Shown here piece by piece: positions 1-7,713 of a DNA stretch of 29,859 bases; within the stretch, counting starts at the first letter, position 1, and each line of letters begins with the position of its first letter. The notes under the pieces are model-generated. The model was given only the letters and a program-made list of their open reading frames with translations. It was not told where the DNA came from and made no database searches. The stretch comes from a virus: the IMG/VR virus record IMGVR_UViG_3300010883_000277, positions 1-29,859 of that record; one strand, 5' to 3'. The translations under genes and the position numbers were made by a program.

Positions 1-513
1 AACGTAAGTATAATTGTAAGAATACTCAACAGGAGAAAAATATCGATGCATATAATTGCACCAAGGGATAGAAATCCTCTTTCTCGTTAAGAGTCGGGGA
101 TTTACGCATGCATCAGAAATTACTGCATTTGGCCAGCGGCACTCTTCTTCGGCGGTCATTTTGAGATCACCATCATGAATAATAATTGGAACACCGGCGG
201 CATGATAAAAATCTAAAACTTCACATTGTCTAGTATAATCTGACTCGCTTGAATTAACATCTGCATTTTTCCATGTTGGCCACCGCCACTCGCAATATAC
301 GATGTCGCCATCAGGAAACCCAACAGGACTATATTCCACACCGGGAAACTGTTCTTCATCTCTCATTTTTTGTAATTGAATTACGGTATGGTTTCTACTC
401 TGCAACTCTCGCACAAAATCAACTCGATTACCTCTCTCGCCGTCTGGTGTATTGACCATAGAATTTTTTTCTAAAGGCGTAATAAACCCCCAAAAACTAT
501 AAAGGACTCTCAT
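1..513 (-). CDS. Putative glycosyltransferase, N-terminal 171 residues (3' end outside window)
   Basis: An open frame runs from ATG at 513 to the window edge without a stop (171 codons, translated by hand), so the C-terminal part is missing. GGAGA lies 6 nt upstream of the ATG, inside the end of glf, and only one base separates the two genes, so they are almost certainly co-translated. The N-terminus (MRVLYSFWGF, then TPDGERGNRVDFVRELQSRN) has the pattern of a Rossmann-type first strand followed by a helix, as in GT-B glycosyltransferases. A later hydrophobic strand ending in HDGD (VPIIIHDGD) also fits such a fold. I see no diagnostic catalytic motif in the visible half. The glycosyltransferase call rests mainly on this fold impression and on the neighbouring UDP-galactopyranose mutase, which makes a sugar donor that needs a transferase. 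It could be an unrelated phage protein. Confidence 0.45.
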   Translation of the reverse strand, partial: MRVLYSFWGFITPLEKNSMVNTPDGERGNRVDFVRELQSRNHTVIQLQKMRDEEQFPGVEYSPVGFPDGDIVYCEWRWPTWKNADVNSSESDYTRQCEVLDFYHAAGVPIIIHDGDLKMTAEEECRWPNAVISDACVNPRLLTRKRISIPWCNYMHRYFSPVEYSYNYTYV

Positions 514-514
514 A

Positions 515-1624
515 CTATTCTCCAATCTTCGCTAATTCTTTTTTTGCCTTTTGTAAGGCTGAGCCGACCACTTGGTGCATATCGTAGTACCGATATTCAG
601 CCAGCCGTCCTCCAAATATTATATTACTATTTCTTGCAAGAACAGAGTATTTCCTAAAAATGTCGCTATTCTTTTTATCGTTAACAGGATAATAGGGTAC
701 CTTACTAGGTGTCCAGTCTTGCGGGTACTCTTTTGTCACTACGGTCTTCTTAAGATTAGCTGCATCTTGCGGTTGAAAATGCTTGTGTTCTACTATCCTA
801 GTATAGGGTACTTCATAATCGGTATAATTAACCACCGCGTTTCCCTGAAAGTCGCCATCATGAACTTCGTGCTCAAAACGAAGAGATCTATATTCCAAAT
901 AGCCGTATTCATAATTAAAAAATTCATCTATCTTACCAGTAAAGACGACGCTATTAGCCATACTGTCCCAACTTCCCACGTCTTCTAAATAATCGACCCC
1001 TAGACGGATATCAGCTCCTTTAAGCATATTTTTAACCATCTCTGTATAGCCGTCCTTTGGAATCCCTTGATATTTATCAAAGAAGTAGTTTTCCTCAAAT
1101 ATTAAGCGAATTGGTAGGCGTTTAATAATAGAAGCCGGTAATTCGCTGGGGTGGCGCTTCCATTGTTTCATTGTGTACCCCTTAATAAAGATCTCGTATA
1201 CTTCTCGACCAACTTGCGATAAGATCCATTCTTCTAAATTTTGAGGATCTTCACATGGTATGCGCACCTCTTGTAGCTTCGCTTCGGCTTCGGCGGGTGT
1301 TGTTACACCCCAGAGCTGGTGTAAAGTCATTAGATTAATAGGGAACGAATATATGTTTCCACGAAAATTAACTTTTGGCTTATTGATATATTGGTTAAAT
1401 TCTGTAAATCTATTTACAAACTCCCAGATTTTTTCATCATTTGTATGAAAAATATGAGGACCGTAAACGTGAACATCAACACCCTCTCTCTTTTCAGAGT
1501 AACAATTTCCACCAATGTGTTCTCGTTTATCTAAAACGAGAACAGATTTACCAGCGTCTAGCATTTCCCTTGTGAAAGTTGCACCAAACATGCCCGCGCC
1601 AACAACTAAATAATCATACTTCAT
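515..1624 (-). CDS. glf: UDP-galactopyranose mutase
   Basis: This flavoenzyme interconverts UDP-galactopyranose and UDP-galactofuranose, the donor for galactofuranosyl transfer. The 369 aa length is typical. The N-terminal FAD-binding glycine motif is VVGAGMFG (residues 7-14), followed by the GGNCYS segment near residue 38 and the family signature YGPHIFHT. The C-terminal signature IFGGRLAEYRYYDM, which carries a conserved flavin and substrate-site Arg, is also present, so the enzyme looks intact. Its ATG overlaps the TGA of the upstream thymidylate-synthase-like gene (ATGA), with AGGAGAG upstream, and it ends one base before the putative glycosyltransferase. The three genes therefore form one translationally coupled unit. 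In bacteria this enzyme serves surface glycans. Its position in a phage nucleotide cassette raises the possibility that the sugar goes onto DNA, but tail or lipopolysaccharide modification cannot be excluded. Confidence 0.93.
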   Translation of the reverse strand: MKYDYLVVGAGMFGATFTREMLDAGKSVLVLDKREHIGGNCYSEKREGVDVHVYGPHIFHTNDEKIWEFVNRFTEFNQYINKPKVNFRGNIYSFPINLMTLHQLWGVTTPAEAEAKLQEVRIPCEDPQNLEEWILSQVGREVYEIFIKGYTMKQWKRHPSELPASIIKRLPIRLIFEENYFFDKYQGIPKDGYTEMVKNMLKGADIRLGVDYLEDVGSWDSMANSVVFTGKIDEFFNYEYGYLEYRSLRFEHEVHDGDFQGNAVVNYTDYEVPYTRIVEHKHFQPQDAANLKKTVVTKEYPQDWTPSKVPYYPVNDKKNSDIFRKYSVLARNSNIIFGGRLAEYRYYDMHQVVGSALQKAKKELAKIGE

Positions 1625-2646
1625 CTTCTATTTTCTCTCCTTAAATCGAAGCTATATCCAGAATAATCAAAATCTATTATTTTAAAAATCGACTTATCCC
1701 ATCCTATTTTTTTAAGTCTATGACATGCCAAGAGCCCAGCAATGTCTGTCCAGACATTTCTATCAGTTGTATTATAAAAACCCGCTATTACATCGGTTAT
1801 TACAGCATGTGTCTTTGCACTTCTTAGATCTTTCTCAAAAAATGATAATCTTTCCAACCACTTGTCTTTTTCGCCATTTAAAAAGTCATGATTTTGAAAT
1901 CTAGGCATGCTCCCAGACTTATTAGCAGCCGTTAAAGATTTTTCTGTATTCTCGTCTGCTAAGATTGATCTCACCATCGGAAAATGTCTCTCATAAATGT
2001 GCAAAGAATTGCTTAGATGAGTATAAGAGCCTACATCAACCCCCAACTCTAGAGCCAGCATTTCTTGAAAGAAAGTGAATGCAGGGATGTCATAAGCAAT
2101 ACCGAAAATAAGATCAGAGCTTCTCATATTGACAATCATGTGTAGAAGATTATTTCTAATAAAAAATTGCAATGCTAGAGTGCAGGGCACGTCCAACTTA
2201 GCATCAACGCCGTCATCTGGCGTTCTCAAGTGTATTACAGCACGTCTAGAATCCGGATCATTCTTCAACTCATTTTTTACAAACTCCCATTGGTTTAAGC
2301 GACCATTTGCGATAATGTCGTTTTTTTGAAAAATCCTTGCGCCATAGGCGGAGTTAGCAGTTTCTCCATCATCACTAATATTTTTCCAAAACTTAGAATA
2401 GTTTGATATCCACTTTGTCGAATTATTTCCAGAAACGTACCATAGCATCTCAGCGGCAAAATACATCGGGCTAAATTTTCTGCCCTCTATAAATGGGTAT
2501 CTATTTCTAGGGTTGTTTATCCTAAATGAAACCCCCAACTTTTCTTTAATCCTTTGTCCTCTAGGAGAAGACTCATATTCATATTCATTATATACTTCTC
2601 TGACCAAAGAAAGATAACAGTCGGTAAAATTCTTAAATTCTCTCAT
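1621..2646 (-). CDS. Thymidylate-synthase-fold enzyme, probable dCMP hydroxymethylase
   Basis: The 341 aa protein belongs to the thymidylate synthase / pyrimidine hydroxymethylase family, which adds a one-carbon unit from methylene-tetrahydrofolate to C5 of a dNMP. Visible active-site residues are E66 (AAEMLWY), Y101 (SAYGAR), nucleophile C155 (DVPCT), R175 and D178 (NMRSSDL), H216 and Y218 (LHIYERH). The spacing matches E. coli ThyA exactly: C+20 = R, C+23 = D, C+61 = H, C+63 = Y. The residue matching ThyA Asn177, which reads the uracil ring, is Asp186 (AYDIPAF). T4 dCMP hydroxymethylase has the same Asn-to-Asp change, so dCMP is the more likely substrate. ThyA His147 is Thr156. The start ATG follows TATAATACACT, with only a weak AAGG at about 10 nt. 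A true thymidylate synthase remains possible. Confidence 0.85.
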   Translation of the reverse strand: MREFKNFTDCYLSLVREVYNEYEYESSPRGQRIKEKLGVSFRINNPRNRYPFIEGRKFSPMYFAAEMLWYVSGNNSTKWISNYSKFWKNISDDGETANSAYGARIFQKNDIIANGRLNQWEFVKNELKNDPDSRRAVIHLRTPDDGVDAKLDVPCTLALQFFIRNNLLHMIVNMRSSDLIFGIAYDIPAFTFFQEMLALELGVDVGSYTHLSNSLHIYERHFPMVRSILADENTEKSLTAANKSGSMPRFQNHDFLNGEKDKWLERLSFFEKDLRSAKTHAVITDVIAGFYNTTDRNVWTDIAGLLACHRLKKIGWDKSIFKIIDFDYSGYSFDLRRENRR

Positions 2647-2652
2647 AGTGTA

Positions 2653-5600
2653 TTATACCTTAAGCACCTTAATTTTTCTCATAGACGTTTGAAAACCATA
2701 GTCATTTTTATTCAACTCACCAACACAAAGACTATATTTCGGCATCTCTGTTTTGCCATCCCAACTCCAGCAGAATATCCTGAACTGCTGTCCTGAGGTG
2801 CCGGCCACGGTTAGTAACAGATATGGCTTATTATTCTTAGTCAGCTTTTCTTTTACATCCATTATTAAAAACCAATGTAAATCGATGTCGCTATATTCGT
2901 CGATAACGTTTATATTTTTATCGTCTAATCTTTGAATCACTTCTGGTGCAATTAAGGTTGATACGTCAAATGATCCTAGTTGTGCCACACTATTCTGTAC
3001 TTGTTCATGCCGTGACCACTCACCGATATTGTGCGTTTCAAGTAATAAGCGCTTGAAAGCGTCTCGACCTCGGTGAACATCTTTCTTCGTCCACTTTTTA
3101 ATTTCTGTGTTATTGTTAATCACGACTTCGTTCATCTGCTTATAGCTCTCAAAGACCGACTCATCACCTATAATATCCATTGATCCAAAAGCCTTAATTG
3201 CGATTAGGGCTTGTAAGGCTCTTTTATTAAACTTTGAGTGCCGCCACCTTCCGTCGTCACTCCACAATAACTCCTGAATATTTGAATAGGGTCGATTCTC
3301 CAAAATTTCCTTTATTGCAGCAGTACCGACACCCTTGCAGGAAAGAAATGATGGCATAAACTTTTTGCCATCCAATATAGTCCAAGATGTGTCGGCGTAA
3401 TTTATGTCAATGGGGACGATAGTGTAGCCTAGGGTTTTCACTTCAGAGAAAGCCTTTGACCTTTTTTTATCATTACCTGACATTGCCTCAAGATATGCGC
3501 AGAGCCACTCTTCCTCGAAATAAGTCAACAACCAAGCGCAGTAATACGAATCGATCGCATAACATACAGCATGAGACTTATTGAATCCATATCCTGCAAA
3601 GAATAGAATCTTTTCATACAGATCATCAGCTAGCTGAGCGTCAACACCGTTCTTTACAGAGCCGGCAACGAACTGCTCTTTGATCGCTCTAGCCTTAGCA
3701 AGTGACTCAGCTGCTTCGGAAGCTTTACGCTTCATAATACTACGTCTAACTGTATCTGTTTCTTCCTCAGGGAAGCCAGCAACCACAGAACATAGCTTCA
3801 TGATCTGCTCCTGAAATACAATCAAGCCATATGTTTCTTCTAAAACCTCTTTAATCAGCGGGTGGCCGTAGTCAATATCATCAGGATTATTCTTCGCATT
3901 GATATAGAGCTTATCAACCTTCGCAGTAAGTGGACCTGGTCGATAAATCGACGTTAGTGTTGCGATGTCAATGATACTCTTTGGCTTGGCTTTCTTAAAT
4001 AAGTTTTGTGCACCTCTACCAGCAAGCTGAAATATTCCAGCCCAGCGACCCTTAGCGTAAACATGTTCATACACATGCTGATCATCCATGTTAAGCACCT
4101 TTGGATCCATGTTATTATTGAACCAATCATAGACTTGCTCAAACGATGGATTCTCAATACCCTCTTTTCTTTGTAGGATTAACTCAATAGTACGCTGAAT
4201 TACTCTTAGTGTCTCCAAACCAAGGAGATCAAACTTAATCCACCCGAATGTCTCAAGATGCTTATAATTCATACCCTCTGCCCAAGGCGTTTGCAATTCG
4301 CCTCGAGCCTTGATCAGCGGCATTCTCTCTGCGATATTTTCAGCAACAATACAACCGCCCGCATGTCGGCCGAGAGCCTTATTCTGCTTAAACAGAACCT
4401 GGATTGGTGCTGCTACTTCTGGATGAGACTCGATAAATCCCCTAAACGTCTTTGAGTGTGCCATGGCATCCTCATATAGCAGTACGAACAAGTTCTTATC
4501 TGTCCCCTGCTTAAAGACGGCGCGCTTTACATCATCCTCAACAGGTGCTAATGCCTTATTCACTTCGGCATATGGAATACCGTAGAAGCGAGAAATATCT
4601 TTAACAAGTGATTTAAGCTTAAATGTATTGTAGTTAGAGATCGGAACGATATTCTCATCGCCCCATTTATCTTTCATCATATTAATGAGCATGTCTCGAT
4701 CACCTACGTCAGTGTCGATATCTGGTGCGCCTTCTCGAGACGGATTTAGAAAGCGACCAAACATAAGATCATACTCAAACGGATCAACGTCGGTAAGACG
4801 GAGGACATATGCAACGAGGCTACCGGCAGCCGAACCTCGGCCTGGACCAACAAGCATGGCTTGTTTGGCAATTTTAATGATCGCTTCCATTGTCAGGAAG
4901 TATCTAGAGAAATTCTTATCCTTGATGATCTTTAACTCGTGCTTTATTCTTTCAACGTACTTCGGATCGCCGGCAAGACCACGATAGACTAGTCCCTTCT
5001 TGCACGCTTCAAGTAGAGCCTTGTCATCTGTCATTCCTTCAGGAACAACATACGAAGGTAGCTTCATTGTACGGTCAGGAACAATTGCAGAAATCTTTTC
5101 ATGGACAATCTGATGAGGTAACTCTATAGCTGCCTTTACAACCTCATCATTATAGAATGACATGTCCTTAGTGGTCTCAAGATACGTATCCCAAAGTTGG
5201 TGAGCGTTCTTTGGATATAACTCACACTTAAGGTCTTCCCTTGATTGTGGTAACTTAGAGGGATCAAATTCTTTATAATTCAACCAACCTAACTTCTTGT
5301 ATAGCTCACGCTCACGCCAGTGTTCTGGACGAGCATAATGTGAATCAGTAGTTACAACTAGCTTGTCATTTAGGCCGCTACTCTTTGCAAACTCAATAAT
5401 TGCACGGTTCACAAGATGCTGAGCGGGTAACTTGTTGAATTGTATCTCTAGATGTACATCGTCGATTCCAACAGCATCTACAAGGCCCTGATATGCATTA
5501 CCAACTCCAGTCATAACCTTGGATCGAAATGAATCATCATCCATTAAGTTGTGCTTTAATTCATCGAATTCTACCTGTTGAGCGTGCTTAAATACCTCGT

Positions 5601-6255
5601 ACGCGATGGGACCGCCGATACAAGCTGTTGATACCATCAGGTGACCGCCTTCAGCGGCTTCCCTTAGCATCTTATAGTCAATACGAGGAAAGCGATAGAA
5701 GCCCTCTCTATAGCCTCTGCTAACGAGATGGAATAGTCTTTGAAGACCTATAGACGTCTTTGGGAGGACAACTAAATGGTGCCGGCGCTTGATTGGATCA
5801 TAAAACTTTCCAGACTTAGTCTCTTCCTCGTTCTCCACAGTGAGTCCGACTTCGGATTTTCCGATATCTACAATTTCATCATCACCATCTACAACAGCTG
5901 TTAGGGGGGTTGCGATTGCTTCGCGCTGAGCGCGAAGGATTCTGAGAGATTCTTTATCACCCTTTTTTGCTGCTTGCCTGATTTCCATATCAAGCTTCCA
6001 AGCCTCAAGATCAGGGTGGACGTACATCTCACAGCCTGGAACGAACTTAAACAATCCGCCGCGCTTTTGAATCTTTTCAGCATGTAGAAATGCATGACCA
6101 AATGAGTTCATATGGCCGTGGTTTGTAAGGCACCAGCCATCCATACCGTTTTCAATAACATAATCGATATGCTCTTGAGGATACCCAAGACCATCGAAAG
6201 TACTGAACCCATCGTGTGCATGTAAAGAAATAAACTTACTTGGGGGCTTGATCAT
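2653..6255 (-). CDS. dnaE: DNA polymerase III alpha subunit (family C replicative polymerase)
   Basis: This 1200 aa protein is a full-length family C polymerase (E. coli DnaE is 1160 aa). The N-terminal PHP domain keeps all nine metal ligands expected of an active PHP: H12, H14, D21, H46, E76, H160, C212, D304 and H306. The palm has GPGRGSAAGS (470-479) and catalytic D512 and D514 in APDIDTDVGD, with the third Asp, D676, in WIKFDLLGLETL. LGRHAGG (629-634), the fingers segment GIFQLAGRG, VFQEQIMKL and YGFNKSHAVCYA are all present, and an OB-like region precedes the C-terminus. The start has AGGGA 7 nt upstream. The 83-base gap before it contains a TATAAT at 6305-6310 without a convincing -35 element. 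Phages more often use family A or B polymerases, so this is probably the main replicase and is accompanied here by a small family A polymerase. Confidence 0.96.
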   Translation of the reverse strand: MIKPPSKFISLHAHDGFSTFDGLGYPQEHIDYVIENGMDGWCLTNHGHMNSFGHAFLHAEKIQKRGGLFKFVPGCEMYVHPDLEAWKLDMEIRQAAKKGDKESLRILRAQREAIATPLTAVVDGDDEIVDIGKSEVGLTVENEEETKSGKFYDPIKRRHHLVVLPKTSIGLQRLFHLVSRGYREGFYRFPRIDYKMLREAAEGGHLMVSTACIGGPIAYEVFKHAQQVEFDELKHNLMDDDSFRSKVMTGVGNAYQGLVDAVGIDDVHLEIQFNKLPAQHLVNRAIIEFAKSSGLNDKLVVTTDSHYARPEHWRERELYKKLGWLNYKEFDPSKLPQSREDLKCELYPKNAHQLWDTYLETTKDMSFYNDEVVKAAIELPHQIVHEKISAIVPDRTMKLPSYVVPEGMTDDKALLEACKKGLVYRGLAGDPKYVERIKHELKIIKDKNFSRYFLTMEAIIKIAKQAMLVGPGRGSAAGSLVAYVLRLTDVDPFEYDLMFGRFLNPSREGAPDIDTDVGDRDMLINMMKDKWGDENIVPISNYNTFKLKSLVKDISRFYGIPYAEVNKALAPVEDDVKRAVFKQGTDKNLFVLLYEDAMAHSKTFRGFIESHPEVAAPIQVLFKQNKALGRHAGGCIVAENIAERMPLIKARGELQTPWAEGMNYKHLETFGWIKFDLLGLETLRVIQRTIELILQRKEGIENPSFEQVYDWFNNNMDPKVLNMDDQHVYEHVYAKGRWAGIFQLAGRGAQNLFKKAKPKSIIDIATLTSIYRPGPLTAKVDKLYINAKNNPDDIDYGHPLIKEVLEETYGLIVFQEQIMKLCSVVAGFPEEETDTVRRSIMKRKASEAAESLAKARAIKEQFVAGSVKNGVDAQLADDLYEKILFFAGYGFNKSHAVCYAIDSYYCAWLLTYFEEEWLCAYLEAMSGNDKKRSKAFSEVKTLGYTIVPIDINYADTSWTILDGKKFMPSFLSCKGVGTAAIKEILENRPYSNIQELLWSDDGRWRHSKFNKRALQALIAIKAFGSMDIIGDESVFESYKQMNEVVINNNTEIKKWTKKDVHRGRDAFKRLLLETHNIGEWSRHEQVQNSVAQLGSFDVSTLIAPEVIQRLDDKNINVIDEYSDIDLHWFLIMDVKEKLTKNNKPYLLLTVAGTSGQQFRIFCWSWDGKTEMPKYSLCVGELNKNDYGFQTSMRKIKVLKV

Positions 6256-6338
6256 TTGTTTCCCTATTTATTTTGACATTTTATAATTGAATTGCTAATA
6301 GATTATTATAACAAGAAAGAGAAAGTTATTCAGCGCTT

Positions 6339-6713
6339 TTAGGATTTAATTTCAGACAACCTGTCTACTATTATTTTGTGTTTTCTATTATAGGCAGCAA
6401 AAAATTCAGCAGTATCGACACCAGTCATTATTAATATCGCTAAAAAATAATTAAAAGCGTCAATCATTTCTTCAAGATATTCTTCTCGATTGAACCCACC
6501 CTTCGCAGCTCTATGATCTTTCCAGTTTTTAAGATGTAGTAGCGCTTCAAAGAGCTCTTCCACACTTCGGAATGTTATTTCCCTTAAAACCTTTTGAGAA
6601 TTTTTGTTTTGTAAATCTACTGGCCAGGATGGATAAGCTCCTTCGACCTTTTCGGAAATTAGTCTCATAAAAGATTCTCGTAAATTGAATATATCTTCTA
6701 ATCTGTCTTTCAT
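6339..6713 (-). CDS. MazG/dUTPase-like all-alpha nucleotide pyrophosphatase
   Basis: The 124 aa protein looks like an all-alpha NTP pyrophosphatase (MazG / dimeric dUTPase / dCTPase superfamily), which hydrolyses a dNTP to the dNMP and pyrophosphate. The metal-binding pattern is two acidic clusters on paired helices: E52, E53 and E56 (SVEELFEAL), then E82 and D85 (LEEMIDAFNYFL). A later basic segment, YNRKHKIIVDR, resembles the conserved substrate end of the family. The substrate cannot be read from sequence. dUTP or dCTP would fit a phage that feeds dUMP or dCMP to the thymidylate-synthase-fold enzyme downstream, as the T4 dCTPase does. AGGAG precedes the ATG, but start codon and site lie in a perfect hairpin listed separately. 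Confidence 0.7.
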   Translation of the reverse strand: MKDRLEDIFNLRESFMRLISEKVEGAYPSWPVDLQNKNSQKVLREITFRSVEELFEALLHLKNWKDHRAAKGGFNREEYLEEMIDAFNYFLAILIMTGVDTAEFFAAYNRKHKIIVDRLSEIKS

Positions 6714-6744
6714 ATAAAACTCCTAAACCAAATTTTATATGAAA
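6708..6744 (-). promoter_or_regulatory. Hairpin enclosing the start of the MazG-like gene
   Basis: On the minus strand the arms TTTCATATAAAA (6733-6744) and TTTTATATGAAA (6708-6719) are perfect 12-bp inverted repeats around a 13-nt loop that ends in AGGAG. The start ATG (6713-6711) is inside the 3' arm, and the Shine-Dalgarno is in the loop next to the stem. If it folds in the mRNA, the start codon is paired and initiation should be limited, for example by temperature, ribosome coupling or a binding protein. The upstream arm also contains TATAAA, so a promoter -10 role on DNA is an alternative. Confidence 0.55.
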
Positions 6745-6761
6745 AATAGAATATTTACATC

Positions 6762-7457
6762 TTATCTTTCTAAGAGTTTTTCTAAGACACCAGAGATAAT
6801 ATCTTCCGATCTAGTATCAATTCCATAATGTGGTAATACAGAGAATAGTATTTTCTTTCTAAGGGCTGTATCTTCATATGCTTCACACCAGATCCATGGA
6901 ATGGATTCTGTAATTTTCTTTAAATCTTCTTTCACACCGTCTTTTCTTTTTGTGTTATACTCTAGCTCCACTTTAGGATCTAGATTATTTTCTATTGATA
7001 ATAAATTACAAATCTCTAAAAGCACATCATAATTTTCATCAGAAATCGCTGCATTGGCCTGGGCATATAACGCTTCTAGCTCTTTTGCGTCTTTATGATC
7101 TCTTACTTTATCTGGATGCGTTTTTAGGGCAATTTTTCTAAAAGCTTTTTTTACCCACTTCGGAGCGCTTGACTTTATTTCACTTTCTTCACTATGATCA
7201 TGAGGGGTTTCCGCCGTCTTGTAAGGCGCAGACTTGTCTGTTAGCGAGCTGGATGGGTACTCTGTATCTTGGACGTTATTTTTTTCGCTTGATAAACTTT
7301 CAAGCACAAACTTTATATCAGAGTTCCATTCAGCAGAATAGTCTTTTAATGCATCTTCACACTCGCCCAAATATGAAAGCAGCATCGACAACTCAGCCTT
7401 TGCTTTTCTAAGCTCTCGTAACGTCTTTCTTTGTCTTATTTTTTCTTTGTATCCCAC
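6762..7457 (-). CDS. J-domain (DnaJ-like) protein
   Basis: The 231 aa protein has a J-domain at about residues 98-157, recognisable from KKAFRKIALKTHPDK with the invariant HPD tripeptide at 114-116. The HPD loop stimulates DnaK-type ATPases, so this protein probably recruits the host Hsp70. The first 60 residues are charged and helical (coiled-coil-like), followed by a polar linker (about 61-98). The C-terminal 70 residues are unassigned. There is no Gly/Phe region, zinc centre or client-binding domain of full-length DnaJ, so the N- and C-terminal parts presumably choose the partner. The start is GTG (7457) with no Shine-Dalgarno; TATACT lies 7 nt upstream. No better in-frame start is visible. 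Confidence 0.8.
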   Translation of the reverse strand: MGYKEKIRQRKTLRELRKAKAELSMLLSYLGECEDALKDYSAEWNSDIKFVLESLSSEKNNVQDTEYPSSSLTDKSAPYKTAETPHDHSEESEIKSSAPKWVKKAFRKIALKTHPDKVRDHKDAKELEALYAQANAAISDENYDVLLEICNLLSIENNLDPKVELEYNTKRKDGVKEDLKKITESIPWIWCEAYEDTALRKKILFSVLPHYGIDTRSEDIISGVLEKLLER

Positions 7458-7476
7458 AAAGATAAGTATAAAAATA

Positions 7477-7710
7477 TTATGGTTGAATATCTTTTAAATT
7501 GTCTTGAACATTAATCTCACTTAGCATTTTTTCTATATTACTCTCTATTTGCGATTTAAAATCTTTATGAATTTCTAAAAAGCCCGACTTACCTTCGGCT
7601 AATTTTATCATTTTTAGATTATCGACAATATCAGTCCCTGTAAGCATTGCAAGCTGTAGTACTTTAGCTATATTAGCGATTACTTCGTTACTAAATCTTA
7701 ATTCTTTCAT
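7477..7710 (-). CDS. Hypothetical protein, 77 aa
   Basis: This is a small soluble protein of unknown function. The ATG at 7710 is preceded by AAGGA with 7 nt spacing and lies three bases after the stop of the glycosylase gene. The protein is predicted by eye to be mostly helical: an N-terminal amphipathic segment (NEVIANIAKVLQLAMLTG) then a charged C-terminal half. No catalytic or metal-binding motif is visible and there is no cysteine. The tight packing between two recognisable genes and the good ribosome site support it as a real gene. Confidence 0.7.
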   Translation of the reverse strand: MKELRFSNEVIANIAKVLQLAMLTGTDIVDNLKMIKLAEGKSGFLEIHKDFKSQIESNIEKMLSEINVQDNLKDIQP

Positions 7711-7713
7711 AAT

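Noticed and set aside
572-988. Plus-strand open frame of 138 codons
   Set aside because: Lies wholly opposite glf, whose product is unmistakable; no domain or ribosome site.
6305-6310. TATAAT upstream of dnaE as a promoter
   Set aside because: No recognisable -35 at 16-18 nt and the region is very AT-rich; mentioned only in the gene entry.
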